Assembly: GCA_963697355.1 (NCBI GenBank)
Contig: CAVONV010000021.1
Coordinates: 62,001 to 126,000 of the forward strand
Origin: CAVONV01 sp963697355
GTDB lineage: Bacteria > Acidobacteriota > Vicinamibacteria > Marinacidobacterales > DATDRI01
DNA length: 64,000 nucleotides
Direction: 5' to 3'
Part shown: piece after piece, positions 8,767 through 17,404 of the stretch
Layout of the letters: the number at the start of each line of letters is the position of its first letter
How positions within the stretch are numbered: the first letter of the stretch is position 1
Program-made: the position numbers and the translations under genes
Notes under the pieces: generated by a model
What the model saw: only the letters and a program-made list of their open reading frames with translations
The model's database searches: none
Told to the model about the DNA's origin: nothing

Positions 8767-9995
8767 TGAGAAACTTCAGAATCATACTGCGTTTGGCCTG
8801 GCGTAACCTGTGGCGCAATCACCGCCGCACGCTCATCATGTTGGCGGCCATCGTGGTCGGGGCTTGGGCGATGATCTTCATGACCGCGTTGATGCGCGGC
8901 ATGGTCGACGACATGGTCCGGGACGGGATCCGTGCGCTTCCCGGGCACGTCCAGATACACCACCCCGCGTACCGTGACGACCCGACCATCTCCAATTCGT
9001 TGATGCCTCCGAGCGATAGGTTAGTGTCGGCGCTCGATAGCGAACAGGTGGTCGCCTGGACGACACGGGTACGGGTGCCCGCCGTCGTCTCTTCGGAGCG
9101 GGACACGCGTGGAGTCACTTTGGTCGGCATCGATCCGGAGCGAGAACGGGGCATTTCCTTTGTCGCCGAGGACCTGGTGGAGGGACGGTTCCTCGAGTCG
9201 CCGGAAGACAATGGGGTCGTGGTCGGGCGCAAGCTCGTCGAGAAGCTCGAGACCGGGCTCGGTAAACGTATCGTGATCATGAGCCAGGACCGGGAGAACG
9301 AGATCGCCGACCGTGGCTTCCGCATCGTCGGCCTTTTCGACTCCAAGCTCGACCAGTACGAGGAGATGTTCGTCTTCGCCGGTGAGAGCACCGTGCAGCA
9401 ACTGCTGGGCGTCGGTGACGCCGTCTCCGAGGTGGCCATTCTGGGCCGGGACTATCGTGACGTCAGCGGGCTCACTCAGATGGTCAGGGACGGTGCCGGG
9501 TCTGATGTCGAGGTGCTTCCCTGGAACGAGATAGACACCTACCTGGGCTCGATGTTGGCGATGATGGATGGATTCGTGTGGTTGTGGATCGTGGTGGTGT
9601 TTTTGGCGCTGTCCTTCGGGCTTGTGAACACGCTCGTCATGGCTATCTTCGAACGGGTGCGTGAGATCGGACTGATGCTTGCCCTTGGGATGAAACCGCG
9701 CTCCATCCTGCTGCAGATTGTGACGGAGTCCGTCTTGTTGCTCGCCGTTGGCCTCGCCATCGGAAACGTCGCAGCCTGGGCGAGCATAGAGCCCCTCAAA
9801 AGCGGTATCGACGTCTCGATTGTTGCCGAGGGCATGGAAATGTTTGGTGCCGCCAGCGTGCTCTATCCGGCGCTCCACCTTTCCGACGTAATTCTTGCCA
9901 ACGTCATCGTCATCGTTCTCGGATTTTTCGCCAGCCTTTCTCCTGCTTGGCGCGCTTCCAAATACGATCCTGTGCGAGCCATTACAAAGGTGTGA
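8763..9995 (+). CDS. Second FtsX/LolE-type ABC transporter permease
   Basis: This 410-residue protein starts MMRNFRIILRLAWRNLWRNH and shares the same layout as the preceding permease. There is one N-terminal transmembrane helix, a periplasmic domain with DPERERGISFVAEDLVEGRF and VVVGRKLVEKL, then three C-terminal helices with the FtsX landmark FERVREIGLMLALGMKPRSIL. Two related permeases followed by one ATPase mirror LolCDE. The intact C-terminus SPAWRASKYDPVRAITKV ends four bases before the ATPase start. It likely forms a heterodimer with the upstream permease in the inner membrane and uses mechanical coupling (mechanotransmission) instead of a classic transport channel. Confidence 0.88.
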   Translation: MMRNFRIILRLAWRNLWRNHRRTLIMLAAIVVGAWAMIFMTALMRGMVDDMVRDGIRALPGHVQIHHPAYRDDPTISNSLMPPSDRLVSALDSEQVVAWTTRVRVPAVVSSERDTRGVTLVGIDPERERGISFVAEDLVEGRFLESPEDNGVVVGRKLVEKLETGLGKRIVIMSQDRENEIADRGFRIVGLFDSKLDQYEEMFVFAGESTVQQLLGVGDAVSEVAILGRDYRDVSGLTQMVRDGAGSDVEVLPWNEIDTYLGSMLAMMDGFVWLWIVVVFLALSFGLVNTLVMAIFERVREIGLMLALGMKPRSILLQIVTESVLLLAVGLAIGNVAAWASIEPLKSGIDVSIVAEGMEMFGAASVLYPALHLSDVILANVIVIVLGFFASLSPAWRASKYDPVRAITKV

Positions 9996-9998
9996 CCC

Positions 9999-10697
9999 AT
10001 GAGTACAGTGCGTTGTATCGATTTGTGCAAGACCTACCGACAAGGTGATTTGGAAGTCACAGGTCTCGATCACGTGAATCTCGAGATCGAGGATGGTGGT
10101 TTCGTTTGTTTGTCGGCTCCCTCGGGAGGCGGCAAGACCACGCTTCTGAATGCCATCGGCGGCCTCGATACGCCCGACAGTGGGAAGATCTGGGTCGCCG
10201 GCACCCGTATCGACCATCTTGATAAGGGCGAGCTGGCTGACTTGCGACTCCACAAGATCGGATTCGTGTTCCAGGCCTACAACCTAATCCCCGTTCTGAC
10301 GGCCCGGGAGAACGTCGAGTTCGTCATGGAAGTGCAGGGTGTGCCGGCCGCGGAGCGCAAGAAGCGCTCTTCAGAGATTCTTGACGTCGTCGGGCTCGGA
10401 GGCCTCGGTGACCGCCGGCCGGCGCAGATGTCAGGCGGCCAACAGCAGCGGGTTGCCGTGGCCCGCGCGATCGCTTCCCGGCCGGCGTTGGTGCTGGCCG
10501 ACGAGCCCACCGCAAATCTCGACTCGCAGACCGCCGATCAACTGATGGAGCTCTTCGTCGAGCTCAACGAGAACCACGACACGACCTTCGTCATCGCCAC
10601 GCACGACCAGCGCGTCATGGGCTATGCGCGCCGTGTGGTCCGGATGCTGGACGGGCGCATCGTTGGCGAGGATCGACGAGAACTTGGGAGCGCGTGA
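9999..10697 (+). CDS. LolD/MacB-type ABC transporter ATP-binding protein
   Basis: The 232-residue cytosolic ATPase has Walker A APSGGGKTTLLN (residues 42-53), the Q-loop FQAYNLIPVLTARENV, the signature MSGGQQQRVAVARAI, Walker B LVLADEPTANLD and the switch IATHDQRV. These features and its size place it with LolD, MacB and FtsE, which energise FtsX-type permeases. The Walker A has SGGGKTT where SGSGKST is usual; both are competent forms. It lies between the second permease (3 bases) and the barrel gene, whose GTG directly follows its stop codon, so translation is probably coupled. Confidence 0.92.
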   Translation: MSTVRCIDLCKTYRQGDLEVTGLDHVNLEIEDGGFVCLSAPSGGGKTTLLNAIGGLDTPDSGKIWVAGTRIDHLDKGELADLRLHKIGFVFQAYNLIPVLTARENVEFVMEVQGVPAAERKKRSSEILDVVGLGGLGDRRPAQMSGGQQQRVAVARAIASRPALVLADEPTANLDSQTADQLMELFVELNENHDTTFVIATHDQRVMGYARRVVRMLDGRIVGEDRRELGSA

Positions 10698-11972
10698 GTG
10701 GCTAATCGCCGGGCAGCGATTGCCACGGTTCTGCTCTTGGCGGTCGGTATCGCAGGTGGGGCGTTTGCAGACGACACGACCTTCGATCTCGGTGGCCGCG
10801 TTAGGCCCCAGTTCGTCTTCACCGGCTATCCGGACAACAGCATCTTTCGAGATGTTTTTGGATCAACCTCCGAGGACCTCAACCTCGATGCACGAGTCGT
10901 GCTCGGGATGGGTCATGGTCGTTGGAGTGTCGACGTCGACTACCAGTTCATCGCACTATACGGGGATCGCGTCGAGTTTTCCCGTGAGCTACCCGAGGAG
11001 CTCCGAATTCTCTATCCCCACCTGCCCACGGATCGCACCCGACTCTTCGACCTGACCTGGGTGCTCAACGATTCCGGCAAGACGGCGGCAATCAACCGCC
11101 TCGACCGGCTGTCGGTCGGTTACACCACCAACAAGGTGGTCGTGAAGTTCGGCCGGCAAGCCATCAGCTGGGGAAATGGTTTGATTTACAACGCCATGGA
11201 CATCTTCAATCCATTTGATCCCGCCGCAGTCGACAAAGAGTACAAGACCGGTGACGACATGCTCTACGGCCAGTACCTTCGTGACAGTGGCGATGACCTC
11301 CAGGGTGTCGTGGTGTTTCGACGCAACATCACGACCGGTGACGTCGAAGCCGACGCCAGCTCGTTGGCGTTCAAGTACCACGGCATGGTCGGTGCGGGGG
11401 AGTATGACGCGTTGGTTTCGCGGCACTACGGCGACACGCTGGTCGGCGTCGGCGGCAATCGCGGCATCCGCGGCGCGGTGTGGCAAGGCGACTTGGTGGT
11501 GACATTGGGCGAGGACGCCACAGTTCCATCGTTGGTCACCAACCTGACCTACTCCTGGACTTGGGGCGGCAAGAACTTCAGTGGTGTCGCCGAGTACTTT
11601 TATAACGGTTTCGGGCAGGCTGATGGCTGCTACTCTCTGGAGTGCCTAAGTGAGAATCCAGAGCTCTTGAACCGAATCGCCCGGGGGGAGCTCTTCACCC
11701 TTGGCCGAAACTATGTCGCTCTAAGCGCGATGATCGAAATCCATCCCCTCTTCACTCTGACGCCCAACCTATTCACGAACTTGGGTGATCCCAGCGCTCT
11801 CTTCCAGGTCATGTTCCGAATTGACCCGCGGGAGAGCTTGGTGCTGTTGAGTTCCATCAACTTGCCTATCGGCGCCGACGGCACCGAGTTCGGCGGCTTG
11901 TCCACCGAGGTTCCCGGCCTCTATCTCTCCACCGGTCCCAGCGTCTTCCTGCAACTCGGCTGGTATTGGTGA
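10698..11972 (+). CDS. Outer-membrane beta-barrel protein of the LolA/FtsX operon
   Basis: The protein has 424 residues with a signal peptide (1-24, cut at AGGAFA-DD). The mature chain shows alternating beta strands (FDLGGRVRPQFVF, WSVDVDYQFIALYG, LDRLSVGYTTNKVVVKFGRQ, SWTWGGKNFSGVAEYFYN) and ends in aromatic LQLGWYW, the C-terminal pattern recognised by BamA. I infer an outer-membrane barrel of about 16 or more strands. The motif GRQAISWGNGLIYNAMDIFNPFDP resembles that of porin-like proteins annotated as hypothetical. GTG at 10698 immediately follows the ATPase stop. It probably receives or inserts the cargo of the upstream transporter. Its channel specificity is unknown. Confidence 0.75.
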   Translation: MANRRAAIATVLLLAVGIAGGAFADDTTFDLGGRVRPQFVFTGYPDNSIFRDVFGSTSEDLNLDARVVLGMGHGRWSVDVDYQFIALYGDRVEFSRELPEELRILYPHLPTDRTRLFDLTWVLNDSGKTAAINRLDRLSVGYTTNKVVVKFGRQAISWGNGLIYNAMDIFNPFDPAAVDKEYKTGDDMLYGQYLRDSGDDLQGVVVFRRNITTGDVEADASSLAFKYHGMVGAGEYDALVSRHYGDTLVGVGGNRGIRGAVWQGDLVVTLGEDATVPSLVTNLTYSWTWGGKNFSGVAEYFYNGFGQADGCYSLECLSENPELLNRIARGELFTLGRNYVALSAMIEIHPLFTLTPNLFTNLGDPSALFQVMFRIDPRESLVLLSSINLPIGADGTEFGGLSTEVPGLYLSTGPSVFLQLGWYW

Positions 11973-12203
11973 GAGCGAAAGCAACAAGACTCTCGCCGCA
12001 TGATGGGCGGTCACACCTCGTCTCCTGCAACAACAGTCTCCAAGTCAAATGATATGAGTCCATTGGAACCAAACTAAACTGAGCACGTCCTTCAGTTGGC
12101 CGTAACCGGGTACGTGAATCGACTTCCGCGTGCAACATTCCGGGGAACTCCCGACATCTATAGAAGGTGAGGGAGCACGACCTTTTGAAGGGAGGAGATC
12201 CGT

Positions 12204-14615
12204 ATGAGCTCCATACTTGCCGACGCCCGATTCGCCATTCGGTCCATGCTGCGACGTCCCGGATTCGCGTTGATCGGTGTTCTCGTTTTAGCCATCGGCA
12301 TCGGCGCGGTAACGGTGATGTTTAGCACGCTAAACGGCGTTTTGCTTCGACCCTTACCCTTCCCGGAGCCCGAACGACTCATTTGGTGTTGGTCCACCAA
12401 CGAATCGGGTGGGGACAACTCGGTCGGCGCGGTGGACTATTTTGATTACCGTGAGCGGAACGACGTCTTCTCCTCGCTTGCCGCCCATCTCTTGTTCAAG
12501 CCGGCTCGTGTCATTACCGGCGAAGGTGAGCCTGAGCGCATCACCTCAACGATCGTGTCAGCGAATTTCTTCGAGACGCTGGGTCGTCACCCGCTTCATG
12601 GCAGGAGCTTTGTCCCCGAGGAAGAAATCGAGGGAGGTCCCGGGGTTGTTGTTTTCGGGTACGGCTTCTGGCAAAGGAAATTCGGCGGAGACCCCAAAGC
12701 TATCGGCCAAGCCGTGACCATCGACGGAGGCTCTTTCGAGGTCGTGGGCATCATGCCGCAAGACTTCGCCTATCCAGACGACGTAGAGCTTTGGTTTCCC
12801 ATGAGACGTGGTGGTGGTTATGAGAGCTCTCGTTTTAACCGGAACTTCCGAATGATAGGGCGCTTGAAAGATAGGGTTACCCTCGAACAGGCCCAAGCCC
12901 AGATGGGGCTTATCGCAAAACAACTCGAAGAGGAGAATCCAGAGGACAACCGCGCTTGGAGCGTACGGCTCGAGCCGCTCCACGAGCGCTTCGTCGGCTA
13001 TCTCCGCACCGGCATGTGGATCCTCATGGGAGCCGTCACCCTGCTGCTGCTCACGGCATGTGCCAACCTTTCGTCCCTCTTTCTCGCCAAAGTCACCGCG
13101 CGGGAAAACGAGCTTGCGCTACGTTTTTCACTTGGAGCTTCCCGATGGGCGGTTGGTCGTCAACTCCTCGTCGAAAGCCTCCTCATCACAACGGTCGGTG
13201 CCGTGGCCGGCATCGCTCTCGCTTTCCTTGGGCTTCACCTCATCAAAGCATTTGGACCCGGTGACATAAGGCGGCTCGATACCGTGAGCATCGACATCGT
13301 CGTCCTCCCTTTTGTTGCAGCGATTTCTATTGTCACTGGAATCCTCTTCGGCATCCTACCTGCACTGAGAGGTACTCGGGTAGACCTCGTGAAATCCCTG
13401 AAAGAAGGCGCCCAGTCGACGGAAACAGGAGGAAGCCTCAAGTCACGCTCGATACTCGTCTCCGCCCAAGTCGCGCTTTGTCTCGTGCTTCTCGTGGGAT
13501 CGGGACTTCTGATGAGGAGCCTGTATCGGCTGCAAAAGGTCGATCCGGGGTTCAATCCGCGCGGGGTGCTCACCATGGAAGTCCAACTACCGAACGACCA
13601 CTACAGTGAGCCCTTCGAGCAAGAGCAGTTCTTCTCGGACGTTCTAGAGAGGATCCGTACCTTGCCAGGTGTTGTGGAAGCTTCTGCCGTCTCCAGGTTT
13701 CCTCTTCGGGGAGGCTACAACAACTATATCTATCCCGCGCATCGACCGCCCCGTGTTCCGTCCGAGCAGTTCACCGGGGTGCGTCGTCGTGCGATGGAGG
13801 GCTACTTCCGGACGCTCCAAATCCCTCTACTCGCGGGACGAGTGTTCGAGCCTACGGACCGTCTGGATTCGCAGTCGGTGGTTGTCGTCAGTAACACGTT
13901 GGCTGAAAAGTTATTCCCGGGAGAAGACCCTCTAGGGAGAACGTTGGTCTTGCCGAACTGGGGTGACAACGGCTTGCACCTCGAGATCATCGGTGTGGTG
14001 GGCGACATCAAAGATTACGGCTTGGCTTCGGAGAACCGTCCGGTCTTTTATATTCCCTTCCGGCAAATTCCAGGACCTCTGATGAGCCTCGCCATGCGAG
14101 TTGATGGTGAGCCAACGGATCTGGCTCCGGCCGTCCGAAATGCTATTTGGGGCATCGACAAAGATGTGCCCGTATCCAGTATCGGTACACTAGGCGTCCG
14201 GGTTTCCGAGTCCACTTCGTCCGAGGCGTTTCAGGCACTCCTGCTCGGCACATTTGCGGGCGTTGCGCTCCTTCTGACCGCGATTGGCTTGTACGGTGTC
14301 CTGGCGTACTTCGTCACCGAACGCCGGCGAGAATTGGGAATCCGTGTGGCTTTGGGGGCCAGCGGGTCATCGGTGATGGCTGAGGTCATGCGAAAAGGCC
14401 TCGTCATGACGGCGGTAGGGATTGCTTTGGGTGTGCTGGGCAGTCTCGCGGCTTCGCGGCTTCTTCAGAGTCTTTTGTTTGAGACCGCTCCAACGGACCT
14501 GCCAACTTATGTTCTGGTCTCCTTGTTCTTGATACTGGTGGCGATTGCCGCTTGCTTGGGACCCGCAATGAAAGCCGTTAGAGTGGATCCCATCAAAGCA
14601 CTCAAAATGGAGTAA
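12204..14615 (+). CDS. ADOP-type orphan MacB/FtsX permease (acidobacterial duplicated orphan permease)
   Basis: The 803-residue protein carries two complete MacB-like modules. Each has a MacB periplasmic core and an FtsX domain: NELALRFSLGASRWAVGRQLLVESLL near residue 308 and RRELGIRVALGASGSSVMAEVMRKG near 711. The opening DARFAIRSMLRRPGFALIGVLVLAIGIGA is typical of ADOP proteins, which are expanded in Acidobacteriota and lack a partner ATPase nearby, as here. GGGAGGAG at 12191-12198 sets the ATG start. Proposed roles are envelope stress or antimicrobial export, but most members are uncharacterised. It is monocistronic, with 230 bases upstream that contain a weak TATAGA box at 12159-12164. 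Confidence 0.9.
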   Translation: MSSILADARFAIRSMLRRPGFALIGVLVLAIGIGAVTVMFSTLNGVLLRPLPFPEPERLIWCWSTNESGGDNSVGAVDYFDYRERNDVFSSLAAHLLFKPARVITGEGEPERITSTIVSANFFETLGRHPLHGRSFVPEEEIEGGPGVVVFGYGFWQRKFGGDPKAIGQAVTIDGGSFEVVGIMPQDFAYPDDVELWFPMRRGGGYESSRFNRNFRMIGRLKDRVTLEQAQAQMGLIAKQLEEENPEDNRAWSVRLEPLHERFVGYLRTGMWILMGAVTLLLLTACANLSSLFLAKVTARENELALRFSLGASRWAVGRQLLVESLLITTVGAVAGIALAFLGLHLIKAFGPGDIRRLDTVSIDIVVLPFVAAISIVTGILFGILPALRGTRVDLVKSLKEGAQSTETGGSLKSRSILVSAQVALCLVLLVGSGLLMRSLYRLQKVDPGFNPRGVLTMEVQLPNDHYSEPFEQEQFFSDVLERIRTLPGVVEASAVSRFPLRGGYNNYIYPAHRPPRVPSEQFTGVRRRAMEGYFRTLQIPLLAGRVFEPTDRLDSQSVVVVSNTLAEKLFPGEDPLGRTLVLPNWGDNGLHLEIIGVVGDIKDYGLASENRPVFYIPFRQIPGPLMSLAMRVDGEPTDLAPAVRNAIWGIDKDVPVSSIGTLGVRVSESTSSEAFQALLLGTFAGVALLLTAIGLYGVLAYFVTERRRELGIRVALGASGSSVMAEVMRKGLVMTAVGIALGVLGSLAASRLLQSLLFETAPTDLPTYVLVSLFLILVAIAACLGPAMKAVRVDPIKALKME

Positions 14616-14942
14616 TCCTCAAGAGTTCTATCGCCGTCCTGCTACTTGTCGTTGACGACGCCTGGAAGATCCGAAGTATTGGGAACCTCGACGAGAACCC
14701 GTGCTGTGATCGTAAGGTCTTCAGCCATCAAATTTGTTGACGTGTGGCTATTTACAACCGAGAACGCGAATCGTTCGATGTGGAGCCGGCCCGTCCGGCA
14801 TCTGGGACGTTCCCGGAGGATGTGGTCATGGCTACTCGGGCTCCCGCAGCCGAGTTGGCGCCCCGCGGAAGCCGACCGTGTCCCCGCCAGTTATTGACCC
14901 CATTATCCGGCGCGACGGCGAATCATGTCGCAAAGGGAAAGC
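14616..14942. other. Non-coding stretch between ADOP permease and the DUF2442 gene
   Basis: These 327 bases contain short open frames on both strands, but none with a ribosome site or a recognisable protein pattern. No tRNA, strong hairpin or repeat was seen. It lies downstream of both flanking genes, which converge here. Confidence 0.5.
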
Positions 14943-15230
14943 CTATTTGTTGTTGGACTCTTTTGTCCCTTCCTTAGAGATAAGAGGAAACCGTTCCGGG
15001 TGTTCAATGGATTCAACGGATAGGTCGACATCCAAATCCGGCCAATATAGATGCAGATGGTGAGGGAGCTCGACATTCAGTATGGAGCCAACTGACGCAT
15101 TTTTGAACCAGGGAAACTCCAAAAAGGGCACGAATAACTCTCGCCCGCCGATCAAGAGCCAGAAGCCATGCTGAGAAATGTTGGTGACCTCAGCGGCCGA
15201 AGTGCTTTCACCAAGCGCCTCGGATTTCAT
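14943..15230 (-). CDS. DUF2442 domain protein
   Basis: The 95-residue protein reads AAEVTNISQHGFWLLIGGRELFVPF, then FPWFKNASVGSILNVELPHHLHLYWPDLDVDLSVESIEHPERFPL. This is the DUF2442 layout (a beta-rich N-terminus, then WPDLDVDLSVESI). DUF2442 genes are common beside DUF4160 genes in small toxin-antitoxin-like pairs; no DUF4160 is seen here. It follows higA by 48 bases on the same strand and may be the third gene of that operon. ATG at 15228-15230 is favoured because GAGGAG lies seven bases upstream; in-frame starts further up would place that ribosome site too close. Function unknown. Confidence 0.75.
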   Translation of the reverse strand: MKSEALGESTSAAEVTNISQHGFWLLIGGRELFVPFLEFPWFKNASVGSILNVELPHHLHLYWPDLDVDLSVESIEHPERFPLISKEGTKESNNK

Positions 15231-15278
15231 CGACATGCTCCTCAATCAAGTTACGGGCCTCGCATCGCAGTTGGAGGA

Positions 15279-16403
15279 CTAACCAGCCTTTTTTTCGTCT
15301 TTTTGATGATGGACGTCCGCCCAACGAAGATGCTTCTTGAGACGATTGCAGCTCGAATCCCACGGAAGCATCCCCTCATGCTGAAGCCTTCCCACCACGA
15401 CGCCGGGAGCGATATCAACGGCGTCGGCGAAATCAACAATTGCAACTTTCGTGAAGTCGGCTTGCTTCACAAAGGTCCTGAAATCTTTTGGAGGAATCAA
15501 CAATTCGGCCGCGAATCGATTAGCCTCCTCCTCTTTCGCCCCTTCGCTCCGCTTACGGCCTTCAAGAAAAACCTCCTTCTTTCCATGTTTCACGATGTGC
15601 CCTGCTTCGTGGAAGAACGTAAACCACAAGTGGTCGTCAGTCTTGTATCTGAGGCTAAGCTGAATCAGGGCCTTGGATTGTGAGACCCACTGTGTGGCGC
15701 CACTGGCACGGCATCCTTGTGGTGCCGGTACAAAGACGGTAGCGACTCCGGCAGCGGCACAAAGCGAGGGTAGCGAATCTTCGAATACCCTCGGGTGCTC
15801 TTTTGTCAAAGCTCTTATTTTCTTCAGCGCCCCAATAAATGCTTCCTTGCTGAATGGACTTACTTCGATCCTTCTAGCCTGGACTTCACCCTGGCGTAAC
15901 CATGCCGCGACAGCCCCTCGATGAATCTCGAAGGACGACGATTGTCTGAAGTGGACCCGCCGACCTTCGAATACTCGATCCCACTCCGTGGGTGAGGAAA
16001 CACCAAAGAACATCAACATCTCTTTAACTTGCTCAACGTTGTTCTTGCATCTGTTGATCCAGCCTTTCTTGATCATGAACGAAATCGGAAGCTCTTTGAG
16101 CCATCCGACACACTTGGCAAGCTGCCGTTCTTCATCCTTTCGTGCGAGATATTCTCGATAGTTTGCCTCGCGACTGTTCCAAAAGCTGGCCGGGACACGG
16201 AGAACGCGCTCCAGTTGGAGAGCAGTCTCCGGCGTAATCGCCGCCTTGCCCTGGACAATTTCATTGATCGTCTTTTTGGGGCGTCCCGTTCGCTCAGACA
16301 GCTGGGCTTGAGACATGCCCTGCTCGTCCAACAATTCCTGCAGCGTCTCACCTGGCGGAGAAACCGTGTCAGGGGTATATTCGTTCTTGGTACGTCTAGT
16401 CAT
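15279..16403 (-). CDS. higA: HigA-type antitoxin with fused ImmA/IrrE metallopeptidase domain
   Basis: The 374-residue protein has an N-terminal XRE helix-turn-helix of the HigA/VapI kind (residues 18-80: GETLQELLDEQGMSQAQLSE, RTGRPKKTINEIVQGKAAIT). A middle linker follows, then a C-terminal ImmA/IrrE domain with HEAGH at 265-269 and downstream EEEANRFAAELLIP supplying the third zinc ligand. It overlaps the toxin gene by 8 bases, toxin first, as in higBA loci. The HTH should bind the operator upstream of higB. The peptidase-like domain is intact by motif and might allow self-cleavage or regulated release of toxin; that part is inference. A DUF2442 gene follows. Confidence 0.85.
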   Translation of the reverse strand: MTRRTKNEYTPDTVSPPGETLQELLDEQGMSQAQLSERTGRPKKTINEIVQGKAAITPETALQLERVLRVPASFWNSREANYREYLARKDEERQLAKCVGWLKELPISFMIKKGWINRCKNNVEQVKEMLMFFGVSSPTEWDRVFEGRRVHFRQSSSFEIHRGAVAAWLRQGEVQARRIEVSPFSKEAFIGALKKIRALTKEHPRVFEDSLPSLCAAAGVATVFVPAPQGCRASGATQWVSQSKALIQLSLRYKTDDHLWFTFFHEAGHIVKHGKKEVFLEGRKRSEGAKEEEANRFAAELLIPPKDFRTFVKQADFTKVAIVDFADAVDIAPGVVVGRLQHEGMLPWDSSCNRLKKHLRWADVHHQKDEKKAG

Positions 16404-16731
16404 GGTAATCCCCTATTTCAAGAATGCGAACCATCGTCACCTGACTCCAATCCAGTCCTCCATCGTCCTTTCTAGGGATTGGATTGTCTGCAGGCTCCAA
16501 GATAGGACGATCACCTCCCTCTAGGTATAGAGCTAGCTGTCCAGCCCGGTCTCCCCGTAACTCATGGCACTTCCCCGGTAGATTACGGAAGTCCGCAAGT
16601 ACGCTGGCGGCTCTTAAGTCGTCTAGTCTACGATGCAGAAGCTTGGCCTGTTTGTTGCTGTACTTCTTTTGCGCCTTCTTTGGGTCGTTGCATAGGTCGC
16701 GTAGCTTGTTTGATGAGAACATTATATCCAT
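16396..16731 (-). CDS. higB: HigB-like type II toxin (RelE/ParE superfamily)
   Basis: This is a 111-residue basic protein. Its core (KLRDLCNDPKKAQKKYSNKQ, LHRRLDDLRAASVLADFRNLPGKCHELRGDRAGQLAL, ILEPADNPIP, VTMVRILEIGDYHD) matches the HigB-like 'plasmid maintenance killer' group of mRNA interferases. The C-terminal RILEIGDYHD is the usual end of the RelE fold. Toxin-first order and an 8-base overlap with the antitoxin are as in known higBA operons. The start is ATG at 16729-16731, with another ATG three codons later also possible. A perfect palindrome 24-44 bases upstream is the probable operator. Confidence 0.82.
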   Translation of the reverse strand: MDIMFSSNKLRDLCNDPKKAQKKYSNKQAKLLHRRLDDLRAASVLADFRNLPGKCHELRGDRAGQLALYLEGGDRPILEPADNPIPRKDDGGLDWSQVTMVRILEIGDYHD

Positions 16732-16754
16732 AATTTTCGATTAGCGCAAGTTCG

Positions 16755-16775
16755 TGTTAACGGTAAAGGTTAACA
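16755..16775. promoter_or_regulatory. Palindromic operator upstream of higBA
   Basis: TGTTAAC at 16755-16761 and GTTAACA at 16769-16775 are exact inverted repeats separated by seven bases. They are centred 34 bases before the higB start codon, where an antitoxin dimer would block transcription. Binding by the adjacent HigA helix-turn-helix is inferred. Confidence 0.6.
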
Positions 16776-16852
16776 TGTTTGTGATTGCAGTGATAGCGTT
16801 ACCTTCGATCAGATAGAAGCAATAGCTTTCCCTTTTTTGTGCTCGGCCTGCA

Positions 16853-17125
16853 ATGCATGGCGTCACGGCTGCTTCGAATGTGCGCAAGCTCCACGCGCAG
16901 CAGCTGATTTTCAAGGCTCCTCCGAAGTTATGGATTGAAGAGCGCGTTTCGACAATCCAGAAAGTCCTTGAGAAAAGAACTCAGAAGTCGGCTTTGCTGC
17001 TTCGTGAGTTCCTGGGGAGGATTCAACTCAAGCCGACTCGTGGTGCTATTGGTTGTCCCTGTTACGTGGCGAAGTCCAACCTCCATGACCTGTTGTTGTT
17101 GAAAGGAGATACGATGGGTCCTTAG
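16853..17125 (+). pseudogene. Possible C-terminal remnant of a site-specific recombinase
   Basis: A 90-codon open frame encodes KLHAQQLIFKAPPKLWIEERV, then VLEKRTQKSALLLREFLGRIQLKP, YVAKSNLHDLLLL. From memory, similar wording (lists of Leu-rich 'RTxxSALLLRxxLGxIxLxP' plus a Y.A...L..L ending) occurs at the C-terminus of large serine recombinases in related bacteria. No catalytic domain lies upstream, so if the resemblance holds this is a remnant. Its position in an island against ssrA, a frequent integration site, supports that reading. The alternative is a small hypothetical gene. No clear ribosome site precedes the ATG. Confidence 0.4.
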
Positions 17126-17377
17126 TCAGCCGAAATGCTTCTTTGAAAACGCTCGTCCCGACGGCGACTTCAAATAGCGTTCGAACCTGCCGGCAGTATT
17201 GTGGTCTTCGAATTCCATTCCGACTAGTAATATCCATGGTCGATGCTCTGCAGTGTGCGTGGATTGTCCCATGTTGTGCGCCTTCAACCTGCTCTCGGGG
17301 TTTGAGGTGAGCCCAACGTAGTGTTTGCGGGGATATCTCACGCTTCGAATGATGTAAACGTAGCGTCTTTCTTTCAT
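17126..17377 (-). CDS. GIY-YIG domain nuclease, small single-domain type
   Basis: The 83-residue protein reads RRYVYIIRSVRYPRKHYVGL, then TSNPESRLKAHNMGQSTHTA, and ends AGRFERYLKSPSGRAFSKKHFG. The YVYII ... HYVGLT pair is the GIY-YIG motif, with the Arg of SRLKAHN and the Glu of FERYL in catalytic positions. It is a UvrC-like endonuclease fold without a DNA-binding extension. The frame is open to 17464, but ATG at 17375-17377 directly before KERRYVYI is the natural start. It lies on the same strand as ssrA and downstream of it, separated only by an array of hairpin repeats. The longer in-frame extension would translate through one degenerate repeat, which argues against it. Confidence 0.85.
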   Translation of the reverse strand: MKERRYVYIIRSVRYPRKHYVGLTSNPESRLKAHNMGQSTHTAEHRPWILLVGMEFEDHNTAGRFERYLKSPSGRAFSKKHFG

Positions 17378-17404
17378 ACAGTGGTATGACGAGAAAAAGG
17401 GGAA

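Noticed and set aside
7536..9995. Single 819-residue fused double permease
   Set aside because: The joining segment after GRIYP-like DRIYP has no similarity to permeases, whereas removing one base at 8640 restores the normal C-terminus, a stop codon and an ATGA overlap.
7641..10253. Long open frames antisense to the two permeases
   Set aside because: They are mirror artefacts of GC-rich coding DNA: low-complexity His/Asp-rich products, no ribosome sites and no recognisable domain.
14646..14977. Short frames between ADOP and DUF2442 genes
   Set aside because: None has a ribosome site or codon pattern like its neighbours; I see no similarity to a known protein.
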